Of a stretch of 64,000 nucleotides of DNA, positions 8,395 to 17,572 are shown one piece after another. The DNA comes from [Pseudomonas] carboxydohydrogena (GTDB lineage: Bacteria > Pseudomonadota > Alphaproteobacteria > Rhizobiales > Xanthobacteraceae), in contig NZ_CP113162.1 in the NCBI RefSeq assembly GCF_029030725.1, positions 2,230,501 to 2,294,500 on the forward strand, given 5' to 3'. The position numbers and the translations under genes were made by a program. The notes under the pieces are model-generated. The model searched no databases. It was given only the letters and a program-made list of their open reading frames with translations, and had not been told where the DNA came from. Within the stretch, counting starts at the first letter, position 1; every line of letters begins with the position of its first letter.

Positions 8395-10170
8395 TTAGCG
8401 CTCCAGCCCCGCAGCGCGATACATATGCCGCACCCAGCGATTGACCTGGTCGAACGTCATCCGCGCCGGAAAATCCGCAACTGAACCATAACGCTCAAGC
8501 AATTCAGCAAGATACGATCCCTCCGGCGGCCCTAGCCGGGACGGAATCCCCGCCCGCCGCCAGACCTCGTCCTGTAGATGCAGAAACCGCGCAGCGTGGC
8601 CCGTGAGATTTAATTCATCACGCTTTCCCGGATCGAACAGGTCGGGGACGTTGAGCCAGGAAATCGGACCGAGCCCATCTTCAGCCTGCGACAGAATATC
8701 GCAACTTCGCACCAGCTCACTCAGCAGCGCCGCACCCGCGCGATCCCATGCCTCCGGATTGTCATCGAGCGCAACCACCTTCGCGCGTGCCTCGACCATC
8801 AACGGATGACCGGCCGGAAATTTCAACACCGCGACCGGCGTGCAGCGAAACACGTCGGGCGGCGCGATATAAACGTCTCCGTCCGGTAAATCCGGCTGCA
8901 TCAGCATCACATCGGGGTCGATCCACCAGCCGCCAAGCCGTTCCAGCAGCGCGTAGCGAAACAGGTTTGCATGAATCCCCAACTTGCCGCCCGCAAGCGG
9001 ACGCAGCACCTGCTGCTCCGGCAAGATCTCGCGCGCATCGCAAACGTGCAGGCCCGATGCGAAACACGCATCTTCCTGATAGGTGAACACCTCGACGCGA
9101 TGGCCACGCCGGGCAAAACTCGCAAGACACGCCTGCTGATACGGCGGCATCGCATTGCCGTGCCAGAACGTGCGCACCGTCTGCGGATGCGCGCTTTGCG
9201 TCTCGTCCGGAAGATTCTGCGGCTGTCGCGGACGATAGAGCCGGTCGCGCGGCTGCCAACCCTCGCGCCGCAGCGCCTGCAGGAAGTCGCCCACCGCACT
9301 CGCGGAGAACGCCGCGCCGCCCTCACGCCGCTTGTATTCCTCCAGAATGCAATCCTCCATCGCCCATGACGCGATGGATTCGTAATTGAGCCTGCCCTGC
9401 TCCGGCACGTCGATGCCGAAGCGCGCGAACAGCACGTCGAGAAGGCTGCCGCGCGGCGGACCGTAATCCCTTGGAATCCGCAGCGCGGCCCACGCGCCAT
9501 TCCACAGATGGGTGAAGGTGCAGCCTTCAAGCCGCGCGTGCAGCGACTCGCATTGTTCGGGATCGAAAAACGCCAGCGCCTCGTTGAACGGAATCGCATA
9601 GGCATCCCGCGTCGGAGCCGCAAACCGGTCCAGCCCATGCGATTGCAACATCCGGCTAAGCAGCGGCGTGCCGATCATGGCGCGAGCTTCGTCCTCCGCC
9701 ATCGTGCCCGCCCGCGGGAGCAGCCGGTTTGCCTCCCCGATGAGGTCTTTCAGAACCGCCGCACCCTTCGGGAATTTCAGCAGCCCCGCATAAATACGGG
9801 CCTCGCTGGCGCGGCCGAAATACATCTCGCTTTGTGGCAGGCGATCCGCGAGGCAGACGACATCGAGATCGGCATACCAGCCGCCGAATTTCTCGAGCAT
9901 CGCATAGCGGAACAGATCGGAATGGCGCGCCCATGCCTTCGCATTTCCGGAATTGTAGCGATTGAGAATATCGAGCGGCAGAACCTCTGCGGCGTCACGC
10001 AACTCGACGCCATCCGGCACCGCGAGGTTTTTGTCGTATGCGTACAAAATCACGCGCGCCCCGGCGCCGAGAAAACTCTTCAGCGACAGGATTTCGTAAG
10101 CGCTGAGCGGAGGCCCAACCCAGAAAAACCGGACTTCATCGCGCAAGGAAGGCGGAAGGGGAGACTTCAT
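8395..10170 (-). CDS. Tandem DXD (GT32-like) glycosyltransferase
   Basis: A 591-residue protein made of two related glycosyltransferase domains of the Gly_transf_sug (capsular polysaccharide/mannosyltransferase OCH1-like) kind. Domain 1 spans about 12-260 with Asp101-Leu-Asp103 in GGWYADLDVV. Domain 2 spans about 330-580 with Asp418-Pro-Asp420 in GGWWIDPDVM. Each is preceded by the same LFRYA(M/L)LE helix. The DXD pair binds the nucleotide-sugar metal ion in this fold. No signal peptide or membrane span is seen, so it should act in the cytoplasm on a surface glycan or small molecule. It stands downstream of the RND operon, separated by a GC-rich hairpin. Confidence 0.85.
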   Translation of the reverse strand: MKSPLPPSLRDEVRFFWVGPPLSAYEILSLKSFLGAGARVILYAYDKNLAVPDGVELRDAAEVLPLDILNRYNSGNAKAWARHSDLFRYAMLEKFGGWYADLDVVCLADRLPQSEMYFGRASEARIYAGLLKFPKGAAVLKDLIGEANRLLPRAGTMAEDEARAMIGTPLLSRMLQSHGLDRFAAPTRDAYAIPFNEALAFFDPEQCESLHARLEGCTFTHLWNGAWAALRIPRDYGPPRGSLLDVLFARFGIDVPEQGRLNYESIASWAMEDCILEEYKRREGGAAFSASAVGDFLQALRREGWQPRDRLYRPRQPQNLPDETQSAHPQTVRTFWHGNAMPPYQQACLASFARRGHRVEVFTYQEDACFASGLHVCDAREILPEQQVLRPLAGGKLGIHANLFRYALLERLGGWWIDPDVMLMQPDLPDGDVYIAPPDVFRCTPVAVLKFPAGHPLMVEARAKVVALDDNPEAWDRAGAALLSELVRSCDILSQAEDGLGPISWLNVPDLFDPGKRDELNLTGHAARFLHLQDEVWRRAGIPSRLGPPEGSYLAELLERYGSVADFPARMTFDQVNRWVRHMYRAAGLER

Positions 10171-10185
10171 TCTCCCATTGTGGCC

Positions 10186-10221
10186 GCGGGCCCCCGCCGC
10201 CGCAAGCGGTGGGGGGCCCGC
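10186..10221. other. GC-rich hairpin between the RND gene and the glycosyltransferase gene
   Basis: A perfect 10-bp outer stem (GCGGGCCCCC at 10186-10195 with GGGGGCCCGC at 10212-10221) encloses a smaller CCGC/GCGG hairpin. There is no run of T on either side, so it does not look like a classic intrinsic terminator. It could weaken read-through from the pump genes or protect mRNA ends. Confidence 0.5.
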
Positions 10222-10231
10222 GTCAACCCGG

Positions 10232-13200
10232 TCAGGAGGCGACGCTCGCCTCGAATGCCTCGATGTCCTTGGTGCGCTTCGAGATCGCATGCGCCGAATG
10301 GTCGGTCGCGATCGCGGTGTATACCGCGGGCAGCACGAACAGCGTGAACATCGTGCCGATAGTCATGCCCGCGACGACCACGAGGCCGATGGAGAAGCGG
10401 CTCGCCGCGCCCGCGCCGCTCGCGGTCAGGAGCGGGACGAGGCCGGTCACCATCGCCGCCGTCGTCATCAGAATCGGGCGGAGACGGACGCGCGCTGCCT
10501 TCTCGATCGCCGCACGACGGTCGAGCCCTTCCTTCAACTGCAATTCGTTGGCGAACTCCACCATCAGGATGCCGTGCTTGCTGATGAGGCCGATCAGCGT
10601 CAGCAGCCCGACCTGAGTGTAGATGTTGATCGTGGCAACACCGAAAAACAGCGGGATGAGCGCACCGCTGATCGCCATCGGCACCGAGATCAGGATCACC
10701 AGCGGATCGCGAATACTTTCAAACTGCGCGGACAGCACCAGGAAGATGATGATCAGCGCGAAGCCGAACGCCACCGCAAGCTGGTTGCCTTCCTGTTTGT
10801 ACTGACGCGCATCCGCCAGATAGTCGTGTCCGAAACCGGACGGCAGTTGCTGCGCCTGCTTCTCCAGGAAATCCACCGCGGTACCCACGGTCACGCCCGG
10901 CATCGGCACGGCCTGGAAGGTCGCCGAATTGAGCTGGTTGAAATGCGTGAGCGCGTTGGGATCTGTGCCGGTCTTGATGTCCACCAGAGTCGAGAGTGGA
11001 ATCTGGTCGCCATTGGCGGCCGCCACATAATATCCGTTGAGAGCGTCCGGCGACAGGCGAAGCGTGCGCGGCACCTGCGGGATCACCTGATAGGAACGCC
11101 CTTGCAGGTTGAAGCGGTTGATGTAATTGCCGCCGAGGGCGACCGCCAGCGTGGTGCCGATGTTCGACATCGTCACGCCAAGCTCGTTCGCCTTGTTGCG
11201 GTCGATGTTCACCCGCACCACCGGCTGGTCGAAGGCAAGATCGCTGTCCGAGACAATGAACAGACCGCTCTTGCGCGCGGCAGCCTTGAGCTTCTCCATC
11301 TCCTGATAGACCTGCCGGAAGTCGCTGGTGGAATTGATCACCATCTGCACAGGCAGGCCGCCCGGCCCGCCCGGCAGCGCCGGCAGGTTGAACACGAATG
11401 CCTGCGTGCCGGTGATCTTGCTGACCGCGTTCTGCACTTCCTGCTTCATCGCGGTCGAGGAGCGCTTGCGCTCATCCCACGGCTTCAGGATCATGCCCGC
11501 GATGCCCTGGTTGGCCACGGGCGTGCCGTTGAGCACGAAGGTCAGGTCGGTTTCGGGAAAGCTGCCGAACACATTGCCGAGCTGATCGCCGTAAAAATTG
11601 ACGTAATCGATGTTTGCGTATTTAGGCGCCTTGGTCAGCGAGAACAGGATGCCCTGATCTTCCTCTGGCGCAAGCTCCGCCTTGGAGTGGGTATAGAGAA
11701 ATCCCACGAGGAAAAGGATCACTGCCGCGAACAGCGCCGTGATGGGCCGGTAGTCGAGCGAGCGGTCAAGATGGTTTCCGTACCAGTCAGTCACGGAACG
11801 GAAGATCGCATCCACCTTGCGGGCGAACCAGCCCTGCTCGACATGCGTGAGCAAAATCGAACACATCATCGGCGACAGCGTCAGCGCGATGATGCCGGAC
11901 ACGATCACCGAGCCGGCGAGCGTAAACGCGAACTCCCGGAACAACGCGCCGGTGACGCCGCCGAGGAATCCGATCGGGGCGTACACGGCGGCAAGCGTGA
12001 TCGTCATCGAGATGACGGGACCGACGATCTCACGCGCGCCGATCAGCGACGCCTGAACGGGAGACTTCCCTTCCTCCAGATGGCGATGAATATTCTCCAC
12101 CACAACGATGGCGTCGTCGACCACAAGACCGATGGCGAGCACCATCGCCAATAGCGTCAGCAGATTGATACTGAATCCCGCGAGCAGCATTAGCGAGCAG
12201 ACGCCGATCAGCGACAGCGGAATCGTGACGACCGGAATGATGACCGAACGCAACGAGGCCAGGAACAGGAAGATCACCACGATGACGATGACGACGGCTT
12301 CCCCGAGCGTCTTTTCCACCTCGTCGATCGATGACTGGATGAACTTGGTCGAATCGTAGGCAACCTTCATTTTCAGCGTCGGCGGCAGATTGCGCTCCAT
12401 TTCCGGAAACAGCGCGCGCACTCCCTTGACGATGGTCAGCGGGTTGCCCTGCGGCGTCGATTGAACGCCGATGAAGATCGCGTGCTGGCCGTTCATGGCC
12501 ACGCTGGAATCGTTGCTCTGCGCCGCCAACTCGACGGTCGCGATATCCTCCATGCGCACCAGGCCGCCATTCTTCGACTTCACGACCATGCGCTTGAACG
12601 CCTGCACGTCGCTCAAGTCGGAGTTGGTGGTGACGTTGGAGACGATGAAGTAGCCCTTGGTCTGGCCGGCGGCCGCCTGATAGTTGTTGGACTGAATCGC
12701 CGAGGAGACATCCGCCGCGGTGACGCCGCGCCCCGCCATGCGTGCCGGATCAAGCCACAGGCGCATCGCGAAGGTCTGGCCACCGAGAATATCGGCGGAC
12801 GCCACGCCATCCACCGTGGACAGGATCGGCTGGATCACGCGCGTCAGATAGTCGGAGATGGCGGAGCCGCCCAGTTCGTCGCTGGCGAAGCCGATATACA
12901 TCACCGCCGTGGTCTGGCCGGTGGACTTGGTGATGACCGGGTCGTTCGACTCCTTGGGGATGAGATATTTGACCGAGTTCACCTTGGCGAGAACTTCGGT
13001 CAGCGCCTGGTTTGGATCGAAGTTGAGGCGCACATACACCTGAATGGTGCTGACGCCTTGTACCGAGGTCGACGTGATGTAATCCACGCCTTCGGCCGAT
13101 GCGACCGCCTGCTCGATCGGAGTCGTGATGAAGCCCTGCATCAATTCGGGCGATGCACCGGGATAGCTCGTCGTCACGGTGACCACCGTGTTCGACAATT

Positions 13201-13315
13201 TCGGATATTGCCGGATCGGCAGGCTGGTTGCCGCCTTGAAGCCGATCAGCAGGATCAGCAGGCTCACGACCAGCGACAGGATCGGCCGCTTGATGAAAAT
13301 GTCGGTAAAGACCAT
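10232..13315 (-). CDS. RND family multidrug efflux permease
   Basis: An inner-membrane proton-driven efflux pump of the AcrB/MexB (HAE1) type, 1027 residues, the usual length. It has the first transmembrane helix after FTDIFIKRPILS, a large periplasmic loop with the porter domain, and the second half with the same layout. The proton-relay aspartates are in LVVDDAIVVVEN of TM4 (about residue 406). The next gene upstream encodes its membrane-fusion partner and the one before that a TetR repressor. No outer-membrane TolC/OprM gene is attached, so the pump must borrow one encoded elsewhere. The substrate range cannot be predicted. Confidence 0.95.
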   Translation of the reverse strand: MVFTDIFIKRPILSLVVSLLILLIGFKAATSLPIRQYPKLSNTVVTVTTSYPGASPELMQGFITTPIEQAVASAEGVDYITSTSVQGVSTIQVYVRLNFDPNQALTEVLAKVNSVKYLIPKESNDPVITKSTGQTTAVMYIGFASDELGGSAISDYLTRVIQPILSTVDGVASADILGGQTFAMRLWLDPARMAGRGVTAADVSSAIQSNNYQAAAGQTKGYFIVSNVTTNSDLSDVQAFKRMVVKSKNGGLVRMEDIATVELAAQSNDSSVAMNGQHAIFIGVQSTPQGNPLTIVKGVRALFPEMERNLPPTLKMKVAYDSTKFIQSSIDEVEKTLGEAVVIVIVVIFLFLASLRSVIIPVVTIPLSLIGVCSLMLLAGFSINLLTLLAMVLAIGLVVDDAIVVVENIHRHLEEGKSPVQASLIGAREIVGPVISMTITLAAVYAPIGFLGGVTGALFREFAFTLAGSVIVSGIIALTLSPMMCSILLTHVEQGWFARKVDAIFRSVTDWYGNHLDRSLDYRPITALFAAVILFLVGFLYTHSKAELAPEEDQGILFSLTKAPKYANIDYVNFYGDQLGNVFGSFPETDLTFVLNGTPVANQGIAGMILKPWDERKRSSTAMKQEVQNAVSKITGTQAFVFNLPALPGGPGGLPVQMVINSTSDFRQVYQEMEKLKAAARKSGLFIVSDSDLAFDQPVVRVNIDRNKANELGVTMSNIGTTLAVALGGNYINRFNLQGRSYQVIPQVPRTLRLSPDALNGYYVAAANGDQIPLSTLVDIKTGTDPNALTHFNQLNSATFQAVPMPGVTVGTAVDFLEKQAQQLPSGFGHDYLADARQYKQEGNQLAVAFGFALIIIFLVLSAQFESIRDPLVILISVPMAISGALIPLFFGVATINIYTQVGLLTLIGLISKHGILMVEFANELQLKEGLDRRAAIEKAARVRLRPILMTTAAMVTGLVPLLTASGAGAASRFSIGLVVVAGMTIGTMFTLFVLPAVYTAIATDHSAHAISKRTKDIEAFEASVAS

Positions 13316-13334
13316 GAAATCTGGCTCCGGCTGA

Positions 13335-14543
13335 TCAGTAACGCGGCGGCTGCGCCGGAATCGGCGGCGGCTGATCGGACGAGATTTCGATGGCCGCGCC
13401 GGACTGAAGCTTGAGCTGGCCTACCGCGACGACCCGGTCGCCGGAATTGACGCCCTTCTTGATCGCCACCTGCCCGTGAATGCGAATGCCGGTGGTGACC
13501 GGCACGCGCTCCGCGGTCAACGACGACTTGCCGTCCTTGTCCTTGTTTTCCTTCACCAGGAAAACGGAGTCGCCATACAGCGTGTAATCGACCGCCGTTT
13601 CCGGCAACGTCACCTGCGCGGGCTCCGCCGGCAGCACGATCGAGACAGTCGCGAACATGCCCGGCTTCAAGAGATGCTCGGGATTGTCGAGGGTCGCCTG
13701 CACGCGCACGTTGCGCGTATCGGAGGAAATCTGCGGCTCGATGGTGGTGATCTTGCCCTTGAACGTGCGGCCCGGATAGGCATCGACCAGAATCTGGACA
13801 TCCTGCCCGACCGCGATGATGGCGCGATCCTTTTCCGTCACGGTGATGTTGGCATAGACCTTCGACAAATCCGTCAGCGTCACGATCAGCGTACCTGCGC
13901 TCAGGTACTGGCCGACTTCCACGCGGCGCACGCCGAGCTGTCCGTCAAACGGAGCGCGAACGAGTTTCTGCGAGATCACGGCTTCGGTCTTGGCGACGCT
14001 TGCGCTTGCCTGATCAAACGCGGCCTGCGCCTGATCGACGGTCGCCTGCGGGCCGAACGATCTGGCAAGCAGCGCCTTGGCGCGGTCGAGCGCGAGCTGC
14101 GCGTTCAGCGTCTGCGCTTTGTAGCTGACAAGGTCAGCCTGATCCGGCGCATCGAACAGTTGCACCAGCGGATCGCCCTTCTTCACCGTCGCGCCCGCCG
14201 TAAACAGAATGTCGGTGACGCGGCCGCTGACATCGGCGGAGACATCCACCTGATGCACGGCGGCGAGATCGCCGATCGTGGTAATCAGGTTCGGCAGGAC
14301 TTCGCTCTTGGCATCCACCACGGCCACGCTGACCGGCGGCGGCTTCATGTTGGCGAAGAACTGCGCGATCATGTGCTCGCGAAAAGCGTTGAAACCCACG
14401 AACAGGAACACCAGCAGAGCAAGCGCGCCGCCAATAATGATGATCCATTTGCGCATGCGAACAGGCTTGTGCGCATGCGCAGAGGTTTCGGTTTCACCGG
14501 CAGGCCGCTGCGAATGCGGATCGTCTTCGGCAGGAACGGTCAT
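13335..14543 (-). CDS. RND periplasmic adaptor (membrane fusion protein)
   Basis: A 402-residue HlyD/AcrA-type adaptor that links the RND permease to an outer-membrane channel. A cytoplasmic N-terminal tail rich in polar residues is followed by one transmembrane helix (WIIIIGGALALLVFLFVGF, about 33-51), so it is anchored by a helix and not by a lipid. Then come the lipoyl/barrel-sandwich half motif, a coiled-coil hairpin rich in Ala and Gln (about 130-190), the second lipoyl half (VRAPFDGQLGVRRVEVGQYL) and the beta-barrel domain. The ATG at 14543 lies one base after the tetR stop codon (TGACATG), which implies coupling; a GTG at 14552 would overlap tetR. Confidence 0.93.
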   Translation of the reverse strand: MTVPAEDDPHSQRPAGETETSAHAHKPVRMRKWIIIIGGALALLVFLFVGFNAFREHMIAQFFANMKPPPVSVAVVDAKSEVLPNLITTIGDLAAVHQVDVSADVSGRVTDILFTAGATVKKGDPLVQLFDAPDQADLVSYKAQTLNAQLALDRAKALLARSFGPQATVDQAQAAFDQASASVAKTEAVISQKLVRAPFDGQLGVRRVEVGQYLSAGTLIVTLTDLSKVYANITVTEKDRAIIAVGQDVQILVDAYPGRTFKGKITTIEPQISSDTRNVRVQATLDNPEHLLKPGMFATVSIVLPAEPAQVTLPETAVDYTLYGDSVFLVKENKDKDGKSSLTAERVPVTTGIRIHGQVAIKKGVNSGDRVVAVGQLKLQSGAAIEISSDQPPPIPAQPPRY

Positions 14544-14544
14544 G

Positions 14545-15246
14545 TCAGGCACTTTCAGGAATAAGATGCTGCGATATCGGGAATGACGCGGCGTTCTTGA
14601 GATGGGCGGCGATGAAATCCGCCTTCACTCCGAGCGCACGCAGGATGAAACCGTTCAGTTCGTTCGCGAGAGCATCGTCCGCCGGATAGTCGAGCGAAGG
14701 CGTTTCTGGCAGCCGCGTCAGCGCGAGCGAATAGAGAATGTGATGCACGAACCAGAACAGGTCGATCGGCCTTCCCTGGACACGCACGGCGTCGCCCGTG
14801 GCGATGGCGCTCTCAAGCGAGGCGATGAACAGCGGCGAGATCAGGCTCGCGACTTTTTCAAACAGGAGACGCGCGAATTCCCCATCGTCGAGATGACTGG
14901 AAAAGCTCAGGCGCAGCCGCTCCTCATCCTCGCGAGTCTGAAGGCTGCGGATCTCAAGGAAATGGGCAACCATCTCCTGCATCAGAATGGCGAGGGTTTC
15001 GCTGCAAGGCTCAAGTTCAAGCAGCCGCCGGAGGTCGGGATCGGCCTCGCAGGCCTCCGAGAGGATTTCGGCGTGCAGCGCGGCTTTGGTCGCGAAATGA
15101 CGAAACAGCAGCCCTTCCGAGATGCAGGCGGCGGTCGCCACCTTTCTCGTCGTGGTGCCGGCGAATCCGTATTGCGCGAAGCATTGCTTCGCCGCATCCA
15201 GAATCTGCCGCCGGCGCGAATCGCCACTCATGCGCTTAAATGCCAT
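14545..15246 (-). CDS. TetR family repressor of the RND operon
   Basis: A 233-residue TetR/AcrR-type regulator. The helix-turn-helix lies at about residues 12-60 (RRRQILDAAKQCFAQYGFAGTTTRKVA in parts, then ISEGLLFRHFATKAAL); the helical C-terminal ligand domain fills the rest. It is the first gene of the operon with the adaptor and the pump. A perfect palindrome sits seven bases upstream of its ATG, so it most likely represses its own operon and is released by a pump substrate. Confidence 0.92.
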   Translation of the reverse strand: MAFKRMSGDSRRRQILDAAKQCFAQYGFAGTTTRKVATAACISEGLLFRHFATKAALHAEILSEACEADPDLRRLLELEPCSETLAILMQEMVAHFLEIRSLQTREDEERLRLSFSSHLDDGEFARLLFEKVASLISPLFIASLESAIATGDAVRVQGRPIDLFWFVHHILYSLALTRLPETPSLDYPADDALANELNGFILRALGVKADFIAAHLKNAASFPISQHLIPESA

Positions 15247-15252
15247 GAGACG

Positions 15253-15268
15253 AAGTAAGCACTTACTT
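15253..15268. promoter_or_regulatory. Candidate TetR operator palindrome
   Basis: AAGTAAGCACTTACTT consists of two perfect 7-bp arms (AAGTAAG and CTTACTT) with a 2-bp centre. It lies just before the start codon of the tetR-type gene, where bound repressor would block transcription or its initiation. Arms of this kind and length are typical of TetR-family sites; the assignment is by position and symmetry only. Confidence 0.7.
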
Positions 15269-15337
15269 GGATATGGTCAATTGATTTCTATGGCACAAAA
15301 CGACCGTCTTTCGGCGAATTGAAGGCCGCCGCCGAGG

Positions 15338-15365
15338 AAAAAGGGGCGCGACAATTTCGCGCCCC
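15338..15365 (-). terminator. Intrinsic terminator after tctA
   Basis: GGGGCGCGA (15343-15351) pairs perfectly with TCGCGCCCC (15357-15365) around a 5-base loop. On the minus strand the stem is followed by five T. It closes the aminotransferase-tctCBA transcription unit. Confidence 0.85.
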
Positions 15366-15392
15366 TCGAGAGGATCAGCCCCGCCTGGAGGC

Positions 15393-16904
15393 TCAGGCTT
15401 GGGCTGGCCGCAGGACGCGGCCGATCCGGGAAATGCCCTTCTCGATCTGGGTCAGGAACAGAAGGACAAAGGACAGCGTAGTGATCGAGCCGACCAGCCA
15501 GTTCGACCAGAAGATGCCGAACGAGCCGGAGCCCGAGATCATCGCCAGCCGGAAGGCATCCTCTGCCCTGCTGCCCAGCACCAGCGCCAGCGTCAGCGGT
15601 GCGAGCGGTATCCCGATTTTCTTGAAAACGTAGCCGATCACGCCGAACAGCAGCATCAGCCAGATGTCGAACATCGCGTTCTGGATCGCGAAGGCGCCGA
15701 TCGCGCAGGATACCACGATCATCGGCGCGATCGCCGCGAACGGCACCCGCAGCACCGAGGCGAACAGCGGCACGGTCGCAAGCACGATGACGAGGCCGAC
15801 GACGTTGCCGAGATACATCGAGGCGATCAGGCCCCAGACGAAATCCTTATGCTCGACGAACAGCAGCGGACCGGGGTTGAGGCCCCACACCATCAGGCCG
15901 CCGAGCAGGATCGCCGCGGTGCCCGATCCCGGAATGCCGAGCGCGAGCATCGGCAGCAGCGCGGACGTGCCGGAGGCATGCGCCGCCGTCTCGGGCGCGA
16001 ACACACCCTCGATCTTGCCTTTGCCGAAACCTTCCGGGTCCTTGGAGAAGCGCTTGGCCAGATTGTAGCCCATGAATGACGCCGCGATCGCACCGCCCGG
16101 CGTGATGCCGAGCCAGCAGCCGATCGCGGAGGAGCGCACCAGCGTCACCCAGTAGCGCGGCATCTCCATCCACACCTTGAGCACGGTGCGCGGGCTGATC
16201 GCCGCGGCATGGCCCTTGAGCGCGAGTTGCTCCTCCATGGTGAGCAGGATTTCGCTGATGCCGAACAGACCGATCACCGCGACCAGGAAGTTGACGCCGC
16301 GCAGCAGGTCGGTCGAGCCGAACGTCATGCGCAGCGTGCCCGACACGGTGTCCATGCCGATGCCGGTGAGCAGAAGCCCGAGCGCCATCGAGATGATGGT
16401 CTTGTGCTTGTCCTCTCGGCCGAGGCCGACGAAGGAGCAGAACGTCAGCAGATAGACCGAGAAGAACTCCGCCGGGCCAAACCGCAGCGCGAACGACGCG
16501 ATGCCGGGCGCAACGAATGTGATCAGCAACACCGCGACGAACGAACCGATGAACGACGAGGTGAACGCAGCCGTCAGCGCCTCGGCGGCCTTGCCCTGCT
16601 GGGCCATCGGATAGCCGTCGAATGTTGTGGCGACCGACCACGCCTCGCCCGGAATGTTGAACAGGATCGAGGTGATCGCGCCGCCGAACAGCGCACCCCA
16701 ATAGATGCAGGACAGCATCACGATGGCCGATGTCGGGTCCATCGAGAACGTGATCGGCAGCAGAATGGCGACGCCGTTGGGGCCACCGAGGCCCGGCAGC
16801 ACGCCAACGAATACGCCAAGGATCAGGCCGACGAACATCAGGCCGAGAATCTTCCAGGTGAGCAACACCGAGAAGCCATGGAGCAGGAGCGAAAAAGCCT
16901 CCAT
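15393..16904 (-). CDS. tctA: Tripartite tricarboxylate transporter, large permease TctA
   Basis: The large membrane subunit (503 residues, about 12 predicted helices) of a TctABC secondary transporter, which moves a carboxylate across the inner membrane with cation symport. The family blocks GLILGVFVGVLPGLGGPNGVA near the N-terminus (in pieces) and the mid-protein GITPGGAIAASFMGYN and LALGIPGSGTAAILLGG are present. It is the last gene of the unit aminotransferase-tctC-tctB-tctA and is followed by a terminator. TctA alone does not reveal the substrate; the binding protein TctC sets it. Confidence 0.95.
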   Translation of the reverse strand: MEAFSLLLHGFSVLLTWKILGLMFVGLILGVFVGVLPGLGGPNGVAILLPITFSMDPTSAIVMLSCIYWGALFGGAITSILFNIPGEAWSVATTFDGYPMAQQGKAAEALTAAFTSSFIGSFVAVLLITFVAPGIASFALRFGPAEFFSVYLLTFCSFVGLGREDKHKTIISMALGLLLTGIGMDTVSGTLRMTFGSTDLLRGVNFLVAVIGLFGISEILLTMEEQLALKGHAAAISPRTVLKVWMEMPRYWVTLVRSSAIGCWLGITPGGAIAASFMGYNLAKRFSKDPEGFGKGKIEGVFAPETAAHASGTSALLPMLALGIPGSGTAAILLGGLMVWGLNPGPLLFVEHKDFVWGLIASMYLGNVVGLVIVLATVPLFASVLRVPFAAIAPMIVVSCAIGAFAIQNAMFDIWLMLLFGVIGYVFKKIGIPLAPLTLALVLGSRAEDAFRLAMISGSGSFGIFWSNWLVGSITTLSFVLLFLTQIEKGISRIGRVLRPAQA

Positions 16905-16916
16905 CGGACTATCTCC

Positions 16917-17468
16917 TCAGTAGCCGAACAGGGCTTCGAGCGGCCCCTTCGGCATGATGACGTCAAACTTGACTTCAAAGATGTAGAACATGGCGATCGA
17001 GAAGATCGCCGCCGTGAGCAGCGACTTCCAGACCGACAGCTTGCCGACGAAAATCATAAATCCCGCCGTCAGCAGGAAGCTCGCGACATAAAGGCCGAGC
17101 CACTGCATCGCCACGCAGAACGCCACCGTCGGCACGAACACCAGCAGCACGCGCTTAAACTGATCGCGGGTGACGAAGACCTCCGCATCGCCGCCGGCGG
17201 TGCGCCGCTCGGAAAGCGATTTCACGATGCCATAGACACTCGCAAGCACCAGAATGACCGACAGATAGAACGGGAAATATCCCGGCTCCGGTCCGTCCTC
17301 GGTCCATCCCATACCGGTTTTGTAATTGTCCCAGGCCATCACCGCCGCGAAGCCGCCCAATACAACCATCGTCCAGATATCGACCGTCAGCGTCCGGGCG
17401 AGCGACGGGGAATTCTCCGCCGGAGCGGTCGGGTCGGACACTTCGATTTCGATCTCGTTATTTGCCAT
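16917..17468 (-). CDS. tctB: Tripartite tricarboxylate transporter, small permease TctB
   Basis: A 183-residue protein with four predicted transmembrane helices, the usual size and topology of the TctB subunit. Its N-terminal tail is hydrophilic and acidic (EIEIEVSDPTAPAE). It ends 12 bases before tctA starts and is preceded by tctC. Sequence conservation in TctB is low, so the identification rests on topology, motif GYFPFYLSVILVL and gene order. Confidence 0.9.
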   Translation of the reverse strand: MANNEIEIEVSDPTAPAENSPSLARTLTVDIWTMVVLGGFAAVMAWDNYKTGMGWTEDGPEPGYFPFYLSVILVLASVYGIVKSLSERRTAGGDAEVFVTRDQFKRVLLVFVPTVAFCVAMQWLGLYVASFLLTAGFMIFVGKLSVWKSLLTAAIFSIAMFYIFEVKFDVIMPKGPLEALFGY

Positions 17469-17572
17469 GATTGCGCTCGCAGATGGTCCTGTTTCGAGGC
17501 GCGCGTCATCGTGGCGACAACGCGCGCCTTATCAGTCCTGGAAGACTACTTAGAAGTTACGTCAGACGTCCG

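Noticed and set aside
10178-12154. Long open frame on the plus strand opposite the RND permease gene
   Set aside because: The minus strand encodes a full RND permease here; the antisense frame is charged, repetitive and without any recognisable domain, as expected for a shadow in GC-rich DNA.
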